A stretch of DNA of 17,269 nt, from the NCBI GenBank assembly GCA_024232355.1, contig JAAEPW010000194.1, positions 1 through 17,269 of the forward strand, given 5' to 3'. This stretch comes from Chloroflexota bacterium (lineage in GTDB: Bacteria > Chloroflexota > Anaerolineae > B4-G1). The stretch's first letter is position 1. Each line of letters begins with the position of its first letter. Of this stretch, positions 1 to 7,770 are shown piece by piece. The notes under the pieces were generated by a model that saw nothing but the letters and a program-made list of their open reading frames with translations, was not told the DNA's origin and did not search any database. A program made the translations under genes and the position numbers.

Positions 1-1152
1 CAACAGCAGGGAGCCACGGTTCAACTGTTTTCCTTGCTGTCCTCCCCGCCAGGGCCGGTGCATCCCACGTCGAAAAAATTGGCAAAACAGGTACATTATG
101 CTCTTCAGGTCTATGACCCAAGACTGTGGTTGGCGCAACTCTACTTTATGGTCAAAGCGCCACGGCGGTATTGCAAGTTGTTGTGGAACCTGATGAAACA
201 ACCGGTGCCACAATTTAGCTGGCTGTTCAAGCGGCTGCTCATCTTTTGGAAGGGCGTGTATCTAGCCAAATACTTGCAAGGTTCAGGAGTACAGTTGATC
301 CACGCTCATTTTGCCTGGCTGTCGGCGGCTGCGGCGCTGGTGGTGAGCCAACTACTCGACTTGCCTCTCACGGTCACTGCCCATGCTTGTGACATCTATT
401 CACCGGAGAACGACTTGCTTTGCTTGATCGCCGGAGCGTCAGATCGGCTGGTGCCTATATCCGACTATAACAAACGCATCATTGGCGAGTTATGTCCCCG
501 GGCCGTCGAGGACCGTATGGAAGTTATCCATTGCGGCATTGACCTGGATCGCTTCCAGACCACGTCTACCATGTCCGATACCACCTTGCGCATTCTGTCG
601 GTCGGCAGCCTGGTCGAAAAGAAAGGACACGAGTATCTGATCCGTGCTTGTCAGCGGCTCAAAGATCAGGGATTGGATTTTCATTGCACGATCATTGGCC
701 GTGGGGGACGACGGGCAGCGTTGGAGCGCTTGATAGCCGATCTAGGGGTAAAAGATGTAGTCACGCTGGCCGGAGCTAGAGAACAAGGGTGGGTGTACGA
801 GGCATTGCAGAACAGCCATATATTTGCACTGGCCTGCGTAGTAGCCGAGAATGGAGACCGCGACGGTATCCCGGTGGCAATGATGGAAGCCCTGGCGATG
901 GGAGTACCGGTGGTTTCCACCCGCGTATCTGGCATTCCCGAGTTGGTGCGCCACCAAGAGACCGGCCTGCTGACGCCGGAGAAAGATGTAGAGGCTTTTG
1001 CAGCAGCCATGATCCAACTGGCGGAAGACGACGCGCTACGACAACGATTGGCCGCCAACGGGCGTTCCCTGGTAGAGCAAGAATTCAATATCCAGGAGAA
1101 TGGACGGCGCTCGGTGGATCTGTTTCGCCAGGTTATACAAGAACGCAAATGA
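1..1152 (+). CDS. GT4 glycosyltransferase, WcaL-like (5' end outside window)
   Basis: The reading frame is open to the first base, so this gene is 5'-truncated by the window edge. A TTG at 34 is only an internal codon. The visible 383 residues are a GT-B fold GT4 enzyme that would transfer a sugar from a nucleotide-sugar to a lipid-linked oligosaccharide at the cytoplasmic membrane. The N-terminal half has the IHAHFAW and TAHACDIY motifs seen in colanic-acid WcaL-type transferases. The C-terminal Rossmann domain begins at LSVGSLVEKKGHEYLI. The usual EX7E donor-site motif reads D288...E296 (counting from base 1), with Asp for the first Glu, followed by GVPVVSTRVSGIPELV. Its stop overlaps the next start by 4 nt (ATGA). 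The family call is firm; the sugar specificity is unknown. Confidence 0.9.
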   Translation, partial: QQQGATVQLFSLLSSPPGPVHPTSKKLAKQVHYALQVYDPRLWLAQLYFMVKAPRRYCKLLWNLMKQPVPQFSWLFKRLLIFWKGVYLAKYLQGSGVQLIHAHFAWLSAAAALVVSQLLDLPLTVTAHACDIYSPENDLLCLIAGASDRLVPISDYNKRIIGELCPRAVEDRMEVIHCGIDLDRFQTTSTMSDTTLRILSVGSLVEKKGHEYLIRACQRLKDQGLDFHCTIIGRGGRRAALERLIADLGVKDVVTLAGAREQGWVYEALQNSHIFALACVVAENGDRDGIPVAMMEALAMGVPVVSTRVSGIPELVRHQETGLLTPEKDVEAFAAAMIQLAEDDALRQRLAANGRSLVEQEFNIQENGRRSVDLFRQVIQERK

Positions 1153-2669
1153 TGCGTAATTGGCTAGCGAGATTGAGATTGCCGATCAAACTTGATCGGC
1201 CATTGAGCTATTACCTGGAGATGGCTTGGGCGACGCTGCGCTCCGCACCACAGCCGGTATTGGCAGTAGTGGTGGTTGTCCTGGGAATATCTGCTGGTTT
1301 TTTGGCAACCAAGCTATCTTTGAGTACAATGATGTTGGTTCTAGGTGGTCTGGCCGTTTTGTTTTTCTCGTTTTCCAGGCCAGAGTTTGTGATCCTGCTC
1401 ACTCTCGTAGCCAGTTCATCCATCTTTGCTCTGAATCAGATTCCCACCATTAACGTCGGGTTTGCCTTTAGCTCGATCGAGTTATGCTTGATTTTTCTGT
1501 TGGGCCTGGTTGTCATTCAGGCATTGGGGAATAAAGAGAACCCTTTTGTAACAACCCCACTAAATTTACCCATCGCTCTTTTTTTTGGAGCCAGCTTTAT
1601 CTCTTTGCTAAATGCGGTGTTAAGCCTGGGAGCCGATATTGACCAACTGGAGTATCAATGGCGCATCTTGTTCAACTATCTCGCTTTTTTCACAGTTACC
1701 AATCTAATCAGGACTCGCGACCAGCTTATGACGTTGGTGGTGGGTATGTTTGTGATAGCGACTGTGGTGGGCATTCTGATGATCGCACAGCAAGCTGTGG
1801 GCACTTCGGTGACGATCTTGCCCGGACGTGTAGAGACCGCTGGCGTGGGAGACACGGACTTTTCTGGCGTGACCAGAATCTTACCTCCCGGTCAGTCCAT
1901 GATCCAGGTCATGTTTATGCCGGCTTTTATCCTCTTTGTTTTTCATAATCACCTGGGGCGAGCTAGAGGATTGGTATTTGGGGCCGTTCTCGCCTTGTCA
2001 GCTGCATTAGCCTTTACCTTTAACCGAAGCACGTGGGCTGGCATGGCTGCATCTATTGCGGTCGTGTTCTGGTTTAGCAACAAAAACCAGCGCAAGAACC
2101 TATTTCTCTTTTTGTGTATCATCATGGTATTTGGCGCAATTGCTATCCCCCTGCTAGGTATGTATTTCCCTCAACTGAACGACATTTTTGGTGCACTTTA
2201 TATCAGGGCTATGTCTCTCTTTACCGGCGATGAAGTAAAATATAGCAGTTCATGGCAGTGGCGGGTAATGGAAAATGAATACGCCCTGAAAGTTATTAAG
2301 CAACACCCATTACTAGGCATAGGTCCGGGAAACAACTATCGTCCCCGGGTTCGCTTGGGAGGGGATTCCAACACCGGATATATGCACAATGCCTATTTCT
2401 TCATCCTGATGGATTTAGGACTCGTGGGGTTTATACCGTTTGTTTGGTTTTCGGTGCTGTTCATGGTCCGAGCATATCGTCTCTGGTCCACGATCCGGGA
2501 CAAAACCTTCATGTCAGTTGCCCTAGGCTTTTGCTTGAGCTATATTACTGTCCTCATTGCCAGTACAGCTTCTCCCATGTTTATGGACTGGTTCTGGACC
2601 CCCGTTCTAGGGGTGATGCTAGGTGTCAACGAAGTGATTTATAGGCTCAATGGTAGAGTGATAGAGTAA
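1149..2669 (+). CDS. O-antigen polymerase/ligase family protein (Wzy/WaaL-like)
   Basis: This is a 506-residue polytopic membrane protein that would polymerise undecaprenyl-linked repeat units or ligate polysaccharide at the periplasmic/outer face. About ten or more hydrophobic segments are visible. The Wzy_C/O-antigen ligase signature lies in the second half: TFNRSTWAGM, then a long extracytoplasmic loop with SSSWQWRVMENEYALKVI, HPLLGIGPGN and YMHNAYF, then DLGLVGF. The frame is open further upstream inside the previous gene. The start chosen is the ATG at 1149, which overlaps the previous stop as ATGA; the ATG at 1152 is equally possible. The stop overlaps the flippase start by one base. 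Placement beside a Wzx-like flippase favours a polymerase role, but ligase cannot be excluded. Confidence 0.88.
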   Translation: MMRNWLARLRLPIKLDRPLSYYLEMAWATLRSAPQPVLAVVVVVLGISAGFLATKLSLSTMMLVLGGLAVLFFSFSRPEFVILLTLVASSSIFALNQIPTINVGFAFSSIELCLIFLLGLVVIQALGNKENPFVTTPLNLPIALFFGASFISLLNAVLSLGADIDQLEYQWRILFNYLAFFTVTNLIRTRDQLMTLVVGMFVIATVVGILMIAQQAVGTSVTILPGRVETAGVGDTDFSGVTRILPPGQSMIQVMFMPAFILFVFHNHLGRARGLVFGAVLALSAALAFTFNRSTWAGMAASIAVVFWFSNKNQRKNLFLFLCIIMVFGAIAIPLLGMYFPQLNDIFGALYIRAMSLFTGDEVKYSSSWQWRVMENEYALKVIKQHPLLGIGPGNNYRPRVRLGGDSNTGYMHNAYFFILMDLGLVGFIPFVWFSVLFMVRAYRLWSTIRDKTFMSVALGFCLSYITVLIASTASPMFMDWFWTPVLGVMLGVNEVIYRLNGRVIE

Positions 2670-4144
2670 TGACACAAAGTTCAGATAGCAGCACGTTGTT
2701 ATATCGCTTCTTGGGCGGCACGGTGTATACGAGCATCGGCACCGGGATTAGGATCATTTCCGGTATGGTGGCGACCAAGGCTCTGGCCATGTACCTGCCG
2801 AGTAGCGATTTCGGCAACATTGTTTTGATCGAAATCATTGCTGGGTTTCTACGAATGATCAGTGGATTTAGCATTGGGGTTGCCGCCATCCGCGCCATCA
2901 CTCACGCAAAACGTGATGAGCAAAACACTATCGTGGACACAGTGATCGTCTTTCGCTTTGTTACGCTCGTTTTGATTGCACCAGTATTCCTGGTCAGCCA
3001 ACGCTGGGTCTACCGCTTGTTTGGCGAAGAGCCTGTCGAGGGCCTGGCGTTTCTCATCCTGGCATTCACACTGGTGCTGGCTTACCAAACTGTATTGAAG
3101 CAAATGCTCCAAGGCTTTTTCCGTTTCAAGCACATGGCGCTCGCCGAGTTGGGAGCTAGCTTGCTTAACGTAATCCTGCTATTCATTCTCTTGATTTGGC
3201 TGCGTGCCGGTCTCGTGGGTGCTGTCTTGGCCCGCATTCTTTCCGCCGGTGCGGCCTGTGTGTTCTTTTATCTTTCTCTTCCTACCAAAAAAGGACTGTC
3301 CTTCCGCAGAACTATACTATCCCAGATGCTACATTTCAGTTGGCCATTACAAATCAATGAAATACTGACGTTCATCTTTAGCTCATTTGGCACGTTGGTG
3401 GTAGCCACAGTTATGACTCCTGCTGATGTTGCCTTGTTTGCAGTGGCATGGAAAATACCCTCTAATATTCGGCGCATGTTTGAGGCTTTCCGAACGGTCT
3501 ATTTTCCCAACCTGTCCAGTCTAGTCACCCAAGGAGATTACCCGAGGGCACAAAAGATGCTCAATGCCACACTGCGCAGCATCGCTTTTCTTATGACGCT
3601 GGCTACAGGGGTAGTGTTTGTCTTTCAAAGAGAAATCATCCTCCTATTTTATTCCGACCAATATCTAAAGATTGGTCCAATACTTGTGTTAGCAATGTTG
3701 TCTCTGAGCATCAGTCTAGTTGGCTATGTTTTGGGGAACTCGACTGTGGCCGCTGGCAACTCTAAAGCACCGCCGGTATCGAACATAGTTAACGCCACCT
3801 TTACGGTGATTGGCAACCTAACTATGGTTCCTGTAATGGGCATCAATGGAGCAGTATTGGCCGGAATGATTGGGAGCATTGCTACAAATCCACTAAATGT
3901 TTGGTTTCTACGTCGGACAGGCCTTATTCCAAGGGTAATGGATTACGTGAAACCCCTCCTATTCTTTGGCGTACTCTATGGCATTTTCTGGTGGCTCCAG
4001 CCTGAAACCTGGCTGGCCCGACTGCCTCTCTTGCTGACATTTTTCGTCGCTAGCTTTTTATTCTCCATCATCACCCTCAAAGATATTCGTACAATATGGA
4101 ATGCCTTGAGACGAGTGTCGAAAAAAGCTCCCAAAAGTGTGTGA
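2669..4144 (+). CDS. Polysaccharide flippase, Wzx/MOP superfamily
   Basis: A 491-residue, almost entirely hydrophobic protein with roughly 12-14 predicted membrane segments and short basic cytoplasmic loops. It is typical in length and pattern for lipopolysaccharide or polysaccharide exporters of the MOP superfamily (Wzx, RfbX). The N-terminus carries a GTGIRIISGMVATKALAMYL segment followed by SSDFGNIVLIE, matching the usual first-helix pattern of the family. The later MGINGAVLAGMIGSI segment resembles the conserved C-half helix. Its role would be moving undecaprenyl-diphosphate-linked repeat units across the cytoplasmic membrane to the adjacent Wzy-like enzyme. The start ATG overlaps the preceding TAA by one base (TAATG), indicating translational coupling. 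No clear Shine-Dalgarno sequence precedes it. Confidence 0.88.
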   Translation: MTQSSDSSTLLYRFLGGTVYTSIGTGIRIISGMVATKALAMYLPSSDFGNIVLIEIIAGFLRMISGFSIGVAAIRAITHAKRDEQNTIVDTVIVFRFVTLVLIAPVFLVSQRWVYRLFGEEPVEGLAFLILAFTLVLAYQTVLKQMLQGFFRFKHMALAELGASLLNVILLFILLIWLRAGLVGAVLARILSAGAACVFFYLSLPTKKGLSFRRTILSQMLHFSWPLQINEILTFIFSSFGTLVVATVMTPADVALFAVAWKIPSNIRRMFEAFRTVYFPNLSSLVTQGDYPRAQKMLNATLRSIAFLMTLATGVVFVFQREIILLFYSDQYLKIGPILVLAMLSLSISLVGYVLGNSTVAAGNSKAPPVSNIVNATFTVIGNLTMVPVMGINGAVLAGMIGSIATNPLNVWFLRRTGLIPRVMDYVKPLLFFGVLYGIFWWLQPETWLARLPLLLTFFVASFLFSIITLKDIRTIWNALRRVSKKAPKSV

Positions 4145-4164
4145 GATTGGCTAAAGGCAGTCAC

Positions 4165-4170
4165 AAAGGA
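4165..4170 (+). promoter_or_regulatory. Shine-Dalgarno site setting the start at 4180
   Basis: AAAGGA lies nine bases before the ATG at 4180. It favours this start over the longer open frame beginning at 4096, which would overlap the flippase by 49 bases and add a non-conserved N-terminus. Confidence 0.6.
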
Positions 4171-4179
4171 CTAATAACA

Positions 4180-5439
4180 ATGGCAACACAGAAATCATTT
4201 TCAAACCTGAAACGCATCTTGGTCTTGTCCAACCTCTATTATCCCTATGTCAAAGGCGGTTACGAGCTGCAATGCAAAACGATAACTGACGAGTTGGTCA
4301 ATCGTGGTTATGACATCCAAGTACTTACTAGCGACTGGCAAGCCTCAGAAAAAAAGATAGATGGCAACATACACCGTCTGTTGCGCATACGAGAAGCTGC
4401 CAGCCAGCACCCACTCTACCGTCGCTGGCAACATCTCCAATGGGCACTTATCAGTCGCATAAACCATCGTATCGCTTACCGACTGATGCAGACCTTGGAT
4501 CCCGACATCGTGTTTGCATGGAATATGGGACGTATCTCGCTCGGCCCTTTAGCAGCAGCACAGGAGCTGGGCCTACCCCTCGTCTTTAATCTGAGCGATT
4601 ACTGGCTGTTACAACGTCATCAGGAACTTTGCTTAGAACCCAATCGACATAAAAAGAACTACCGGCTGTTCATCCACGGTCTCGCATCCTTTGACTCATC
4701 CCAGTTCCCCTATCTGCTTACCCTTAGTGAAGTGCTGAAGCAGCAATACATCAAAGTAGGCTTGCCGGGCGAACATATCTCTGTCATTCCGTGGGGCCTG
4801 CCGTCGCACCTTATCCAGGATATGCCACACTCTGCAACCCAGCGATCCACCGTGGAACTCCTTTATGCTGGACGGTTGAGTAAGGAAAAGGGCGTTGACC
4901 TGGCCATCCGGACAGTGGCCATGCTCAACCAGGAACTGGCATCTGAACTCGACAGGCCCGTCCACCTGGACATCGTAGGGGCAGGGGATGCGTCGTACGA
5001 ACGCTATCTCCAGGAGTTAGTCGTATCGCTGGATCTACAGCAAGCTGTTCGGTTTGTTGGCAAACTTTCTCAGGATGAGTTAATCGCTCGCTATAAACGC
5101 TACGACGCCGTGCTTATGCCCCACATCTGGGTCGAGCCGTTTGGCGGTGTAAGCATTGAGGCTATGGCTCAAGGAACCTGCGTCATTGCCAGCGATCATG
5201 GGGGGCCGGCCGAGATCATTACCCACGGGAAAGACGGCCTCTTGGTCCCGCCGGAGGACCCCTCCGCAATGGCGCGCGCCGTTATTGGTCTAGTTCAGAA
5301 TCAAGATTTGAAAGACTACATTCGCCACGCTGCCATTGCCACCGTTCGCGAGCGTTATTCGCTGGACAAAGTGGGTGACCAGGTGGAAGCATACCTCAAC
5401 GCAGCACTGGCCGACCACCATCAAAGTCAAGAGAGGTAA
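4180..5439 (+). CDS. GT4 family glycosyltransferase
   Basis: A 419-residue GT-B glycosyltransferase. The N-terminal domain opens with the Rossmann strand RILVLSNLYYPYVKGGYE, the glycine-rich acceptor-side loop of GT4 enzymes. The C-terminal donor domain begins at LLYAGRLSKEKGVDLAI. A canonical EX7E motif is present at E319 and E327 (EPFGGVSIEAMAQG), followed by SDHGGPAEII, which contacts the nucleotide-sugar. Length is normal for the family. It sits 35 bases after the flippase and 5 bases before the next glycosyltransferase, so it belongs to the same transcription unit. It presumably adds one sugar of the repeat unit on the cytoplasmic side. Donor and linkage cannot be read from sequence. Confidence 0.9.
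   Translation: MATQKSFSNLKRILVLSNLYYPYVKGGYELQCKTITDELVNRGYDIQVLTSDWQASEKKIDGNIHRLLRIREAASQHPLYRRWQHLQWALISRINHRIAYRLMQTLDPDIVFAWNMGRISLGPLAAAQELGLPLVFNLSDYWLLQRHQELCLEPNRHKKNYRLFIHGLASFDSSQFPYLLTLSEVLKQQYIKVGLPGEHISVIPWGLPSHLIQDMPHSATQRSTVELLYAGRLSKEKGVDLAIRTVAMLNQELASELDRPVHLDIVGAGDASYERYLQELVVSLDLQQAVRFVGKLSQDELIARYKRYDAVLMPHIWVEPFGGVSIEAMAQGTCVIASDHGGPAEIITHGKDGLLVPPEDPSAMARAVIGLVQNQDLKDYIRHAAIATVRERYSLDKVGDQVEAYLNAALADHHQSQER
5431..5436 (+). promoter_or_regulatory. Shine-Dalgarno site for the gene at 5445
   Basis: GAGAGG lies eight bases before the ATG at 5445 and overlaps the end of the previous gene, whose TAA is at 5437-5439. It is one of the better ribosome-binding sites in this operon and supports the assigned start. 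Confidence 0.6.
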
Positions 5440-5444
5440 ACCAA

Positions 5445-6650
5445 ATGCGCATCCTAGTACTTACCAGTTATGTTCCCTATCCTCCCAATGCTGGGGCAAA
5501 GATACACGTTGCTAACCAAATGAGATATCTCTCTCAGCAGCACGATGTGACACTGATATGTCCTGTTCGCCCCGGTTCTGAGGAAGCCAGAAACGCTCAA
5601 AAATTAGTGGGGAGATATTGTACCTCTGTCAGACCTGTCCCTTGGCACAAACGCTCCAAAATCAAGTTTCTACCACACCTGTTCCGCTACATCCGTGCGG
5701 GAGATCCAATCGGCGATCTTATCTACTATCACGAAGAGTTGGCAGATGCATTACATCTCCTTACCTCCGAACAGCACTTTGATATTGTGAATGTTCACCA
5801 CAACTATATGGCCCCCTACCTAGATGCCATTTCTCCTCTGAGCAAGTGTCGTACTATTCTCACTTTGCACAACGTTCCTTACCTACAATATCATCGAATT
5901 ATGTTAAATGAGAGCAATCTATTGCGAAAGCTTGGCCTCTTTCGAGATTGGCTATTCCAAAAACACTCTACATTTGAACATATCCGACGTTACGATAAGA
6001 CAATTGCCATATCAGAAATAGATCGGTCTATTTTTCTTAGGCAGGATCCACAAGCCAATATTGTAGCGGTCCCTACTGGAATAGACATTGATGAATTGAG
6101 CCTAATGAAAAGACCGACAAGACTTTGCAACATTATGTTCATTGGCTCAATGTATTATAAACCTAACATTGAGGCTGCTCTGTTTCTGTGTCAAGAGATT
6201 TTACCATTGATCAAGCAACAAATTCCTGATGTTCATTTGTTTCTTGTGGGTTCCAAGCCCCCCAAAGAAGTGCTACGTCTGGGGCAACAAACAGAGGGAG
6301 TCACTGTGACTGGGTACGTAGATAGCGTAATTCCTTATTATGAGCAGTCTTGCCTCACACTTGTCCCTCTACGCGCCGGCAGTGGCATCCGAATCAAAAT
6401 TCTCGAGTCGCTGGCCCTGGGAAGACCCGTCGTCTCGACTACAGTAGGCTGTGAAGGCCTGCATCTCACTCATAATCAAAACATTCTGGTGGCCGACACA
6501 CCAGCCGACTTGGCTGCTCAGGCTGTTCGTCTCATGGTTGACACAGAGTTATGGCAACGTATCGTCAGCAATGGACGCCGTCAAGTCGAGCAAGTCTACG
6601 ATTGGCGAGCTACTGGACGACAATTGATACGTGCGTTTGAGGAGACATAA
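5445..6650 (+). CDS. GT4 glycosyltransferase of the GSGIRIKILE subgroup
   Basis: A 401-residue glycosyltransferase. The N-terminus MRILVLTSYVPYPPNAGAKI has the PP-x-x-G-x-K/R acceptor loop of the PEP-CTERM/exosortase-type sugar transferase subgroup. A HNVPYLQYHR motif and the linker VPTGIDI follow. The donor domain starts at IMFIGSMYYKPNIEA. The donor-site motif is GSGIRIKILE with E321, in place of a classic EX7E, then LGRPVVSTTVGCEGL; this is normal in the subgroup. The last 40 residues (SNGRRQVEQVYDWRATGRQL onward, about 6567-6647) matter because two decayed relatives of this tail lie beyond the following sulfotransferase. The stop overlaps the sulfotransferase start (TAATG). Function: sugar addition to a lipid-linked intermediate; specificity unknown. 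Confidence 0.9.
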   Translation: MRILVLTSYVPYPPNAGAKIHVANQMRYLSQQHDVTLICPVRPGSEEARNAQKLVGRYCTSVRPVPWHKRSKIKFLPHLFRYIRAGDPIGDLIYYHEELADALHLLTSEQHFDIVNVHHNYMAPYLDAISPLSKCRTILTLHNVPYLQYHRIMLNESNLLRKLGLFRDWLFQKHSTFEHIRRYDKTIAISEIDRSIFLRQDPQANIVAVPTGIDIDELSLMKRPTRLCNIMFIGSMYYKPNIEAALFLCQEILPLIKQQIPDVHLFLVGSKPPKEVLRLGQQTEGVTVTGYVDSVIPYYEQSCLTLVPLRAGSGIRIKILESLALGRPVVSTTVGCEGLHLTHNQNILVADTPADLAAQAVRLMVDTELWQRIVSNGRRQVEQVYDWRATGRQLIRAFEET

Positions 6651-7582
6651 TGACACATAGAAAACCAATACTTGTCACCGGAGCACACCGATCCGGTACA
6701 ACATTTGTCGGGAAAATGCTAAGTTTAGCCTCTTTCACAACTTTTATTCACGAACCATTCAATCTAGACCTGGGGGGCATTTTCCGATACGTTTGTGATG
6801 AGAATGAGCATAATATGTGCAATATCATCCATTCTGGTTTCTATCAATATATCGATGAGGCTATCCGATTTTCTTATTCATCTTATTACCACCAGTATAA
6901 AATATCTACAAGAAACAGTGGTAAACTCCCTCTAAAGAAAGTCTTGACCGTTTCAAGGGATTATGCCCGGCTTTTTCCCCAAAGATTCTTGACTCCTCTC
7001 GTAAAAGACCCTATAGCGGTGTTCTCTGCCGAGTGGCTTGCATCCAGATTTGATATGGATGTTGTCGTTCTTATTAGACATCCTGCTGCATTTGCAAGTA
7101 GTCTAAAAAAACTGAATTTGACATACGACCTCACATCTTTTTTAGAGCAAGAACTCTTGCTAAGAGATTATTTACATCCCTTTGAGGATGAAATCAACGA
7201 ATGTATAAAAACAGAACCAGACATTATTGACCAATCCATTTTATTATGGAAAATGATCTACCATGTCATAAGCTTGTATCAAAAGAAGCACCCAAATTGG
7301 CTCTTTGTTCGCCATGAGGACGTTTCACAGGATTCTGCACATCACTTTGAGTATCTATTTCAAAAGCTAAATCTAAACCTGACAGAAAAAATAAGCAAAA
7401 CAATTAGGGAATACACACAAAGCCCAAGAAAAACTCTTGAGAGCAGCTATAAAGTTACCAGGAGAGACAGCAAGTCTGAAATACTCAAGTGGAAAAAAAC
7501 GCTTTCCGGCGCTGAAATCGATAGAATCAGGGAAAATCTAATAGACATTTGGAATAAATTCTATTCCGAGGATGATTGGTAA
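6650..7582 (+). CDS. PAPS-dependent sulfotransferase family protein
   Basis: A 310-residue protein with the two nucleotide-binding signatures of the sulfotransferase superfamily. The 5'-phosphosulfate loop is at residues 11-18 (GAHRSGTT, followed by FVGKML). The 3'-phosphate motif is R143-x7-S151 (IRHPAAFASSL). It would move a sulfo group from PAPS to a hydroxyl, most plausibly on the repeat unit or polymer made by this cluster. The start overlaps the previous TAA by one base. The gene is visibly AT-richer than its neighbours, with many AAA/ATA/TTA codons and runs such as AAAAAACTGAATTTGACATA, and it is flanked on both sides by related glycosyltransferase tails. Both suggest acquisition from elsewhere. 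The substrate is not determinable; a lipid or protein target is possible. Confidence 0.82.
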   Translation: MTHRKPILVTGAHRSGTTFVGKMLSLASFTTFIHEPFNLDLGGIFRYVCDENEHNMCNIIHSGFYQYIDEAIRFSYSSYYHQYKISTRNSGKLPLKKVLTVSRDYARLFPQRFLTPLVKDPIAVFSAEWLASRFDMDVVVLIRHPAAFASSLKKLNLTYDLTSFLEQELLLRDYLHPFEDEINECIKTEPDIIDQSILLWKMIYHVISLYQKKHPNWLFVRHEDVSQDSAHHFEYLFQKLNLNLTEKISKTIREYTQSPRKTLESSYKVTRRDSKSEILKWKKTLSGAEIDRIRENLIDIWNKFYSEDDW

Positions 7583-7583
7583 T

Positions 7584-7634
7584 CAATTCTATAATTGGCA
7601 GGTCGTAGGAAAGTAATTGGTACAGATATTTGGG
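7584..7634 (+). pseudogene. Decayed glycosyltransferase C-terminal tail, copy 1
   Basis: Immediately after the sulfotransferase stop, the frame reads QFYNWQVVGK, stop, LVQIFGK. This matches the tail QVYDWRATGRQLIRAF of the intact glycosyltransferase ending at 6650. The stop falls where the intact genes have Gln. The match begins within two bases of the upstream gene's stop. It is too short to be functional, and no start or rest of the gene precedes it because the sulfotransferase occupies that position. It is read as a remnant left by recombination. The assignment rests on a by-eye alignment. Confidence 0.6.
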
Positions 7635-7643
7635 AAAGAGCAA

Positions 7644-7767
7644 GTGCTCGTAGAAGAAATTTACTGGCGGTTGTCATCATCACAAGCAATGGCCGACATC
7701 AAATGGAACAGGTCTAGATTGGCGGGTAGTGGGGAAGCAATTAGTGCAAGAGTTTGAGAGTGGCTAG
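7644..7767 (+). pseudogene. Decayed glycosyltransferase C-terminal tail, copy 2
   Basis: Three frames chained together reconstruct about 39 residues of a GT4 C-terminus. VLVEEIYWRLSS is in one frame from 7644, SNGRHQMEQV in a second from 7685, and DWRVVGKQLVQEFESG plus a TAG stop in a third from 7717. They line up without gaps, apart from one missing residue at a frameshift, with LMVDTELWQRIVSNGR...EQVYDWRATGRQL of the intact gene (6531-6647). Two small frameshifts are needed. The reconstructed stop lies three bases before the next gene's ATG, so an intact glycosyltransferase probably once ended here. Nucleotide similarity to the intact tail is about three quarters by eye over the last 75 bases. 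Confidence 0.72.
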
Positions 7768-7770
7768 CCG

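Noticed and set aside
789..1148. Upstream extension of the O-antigen polymerase frame
   Set aside because: It lies wholly within the preceding glycosyltransferase and reads as low-plausibility Arg/Gly-rich sequence. The ATGA overlap at 1149 is the natural start.
4096..4179. Upstream extension of the glycosyltransferase beginning at 4180
   Set aside because: It overlaps the flippase, has no ribosome-binding site, and the AAAGGA at 4165 supports the ATG at 4180.
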